From Armatimonadota bacterium (lineage in GTDB: Bacteria; Armatimonadota; DTGP01; JAKQQT01), in the NCBI GenBank assembly GCA_036504095.1, contig DASXVS010000071.1, positions 308,966-372,965 on the forward strand: a DNA stretch of 64,000 bases, given 5' to 3'. Numbering within the stretch: the first letter of the stretch is position 1; each line of letters begins with the position of its first letter. Of this stretch, positions 63,864 to 64,000 are shown in pieces. The notes beneath the pieces are model-generated. The model was not told the origin of the DNA, ran no database searches, and was given only the letters and a program-made list of their open reading frames with translations. Position numbers and translations under genes: made by a program.

Positions 63864-64000
63864 AAGCCATCTCAAAAACCCTGCCGTAGCAGGATAAGCA
63901 TACAGCCAAGATGCAGGAAGCCGAGAAAGTTATCCCAGTGGTATTCGTGACGCACAAGAAGCCGTCGGTAGTTGCCGAGCCAGGCAAAAAGCCGCTCGAC
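63861..64000 (-). mobile_element. End of an IS5/IS427-like insertion sequence (continues past the window)
   Basis: The terminus AGAAGCCATCTCAAAA resembles IS427-group ends. The transposase tail begins within the element. The insertion lies inside the PIN-toxin gene. The target duplication cannot be defined without the other end. Confidence 0.7.
63872..64000 (-). CDS. IS5-family transposase, C-terminal part
   Basis: 42 codons plus TGA. The translation contains [20 protein letters not shown], then [20 protein letters not shown] and GF, the usual C-terminal block of IS5-like DDE transposases (WLxxYRRLxxRxE and FxxLGCxLI). The DDE acidic residues are outside the window. Confidence 0.85.
   Translation of the reverse strand, partial: VERLFAWLGNYRRLLVRHEYHWDNFLGFLHLGCMLILLRQGF

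Overview
The window is GC-rich, gene-dense bacterial chromosome. It most resembles Armatimonadota or a neighbouring lineage (inference). The grounds are pseudopilin-type proteins with an H-X9-DG tail and a conserved [16 protein letters not shown] segment, many secreted glycosidases (GH38, GH36, two GH31, a GxGYxYP protein, a GH101-like protein), dockerin-like modules, and a LexA operator of the Gram-positive CGAAC-N4-GTTCG type. No phage, CRISPR array or rRNA operon is visible. The only mobile DNA is the end of an IS5-like element at the right edge.

Layout. 1-5.1 kb: tail of an unknown gene, a MalK/UgpC-type sugar ABC ATPase, a DUF1015 protein, an archaeal-type phosphoglycerate mutase and purC. 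5.2-11.3 kb: a large secreted GH38 alpha-mannosidase-like protein, divergent from a seven-bladed propeller protein. 11.3-15.3 kb: a sugar ABC importer (lipoprotein and two permeases) with a pseudopilin gene behind it. 15.4-21.4 kb: GxGYxYP glycosidase-like protein, glyA, an aminotransferase and an alpha/beta-hydrolase that lacks its histidine. 21.4-29.9 kb: dockerin-type secreted proteins, uvrC, a GH36-like alpha-galactosidase, and a long isoaspartate methyltransferase with a small partner gene. 30.0-37.4 kb: the translation/transcription operon nusA-ylxR-infB-ylxP-rbfA-nrnA-truB-ribF with a clear promoter, lacking rimP, and divergent from a tyrosine recombinase. 38.7-45.0 kb: two tandem GH31 enzymes and two xylose-isomerase-like TIM-barrel proteins, probably one sugar-utilisation operon. 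45.0-51.4 kb: lexA with its SOS box, an ornithine-cyclodeaminase-type (TIGR00300) protein, CorA and a GH101-like secreted protein. 51.5-57.2 kb: aspartic protease/PDZ, radA, a vapBC-like pair, glycerate kinase and a UDP-xylose-synthase-like epimerase. 57.3-62.5 kb: three chimeric proteins that carry pseudopilin-like modules, an SRPBCC protein and a class III aminotransferase. 62.7-64 kb: tRNA-Pro(GGG), an unknown gene, and a PIN-toxin gene cut by the IS.

The genes fit a heterotroph that cleaves plant or microbial polysaccharides outside the cell, imports the sugars by ABC transport, and isomerises or hydrolyses them inside.

The most unusual signal is not a gene. It is a family of roughly 7-bp-periodic low-complexity elements scattered between genes. 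They often abut or supply stop codons, and several are folded as imperfect palindromes. The longest is about 237 bp, at 56.03-56.26 kb. Other points of interest are the chimeric pseudopilin-like cluster, the isoaspartate methyltransferase cassette and the IS-disrupted toxin gene.
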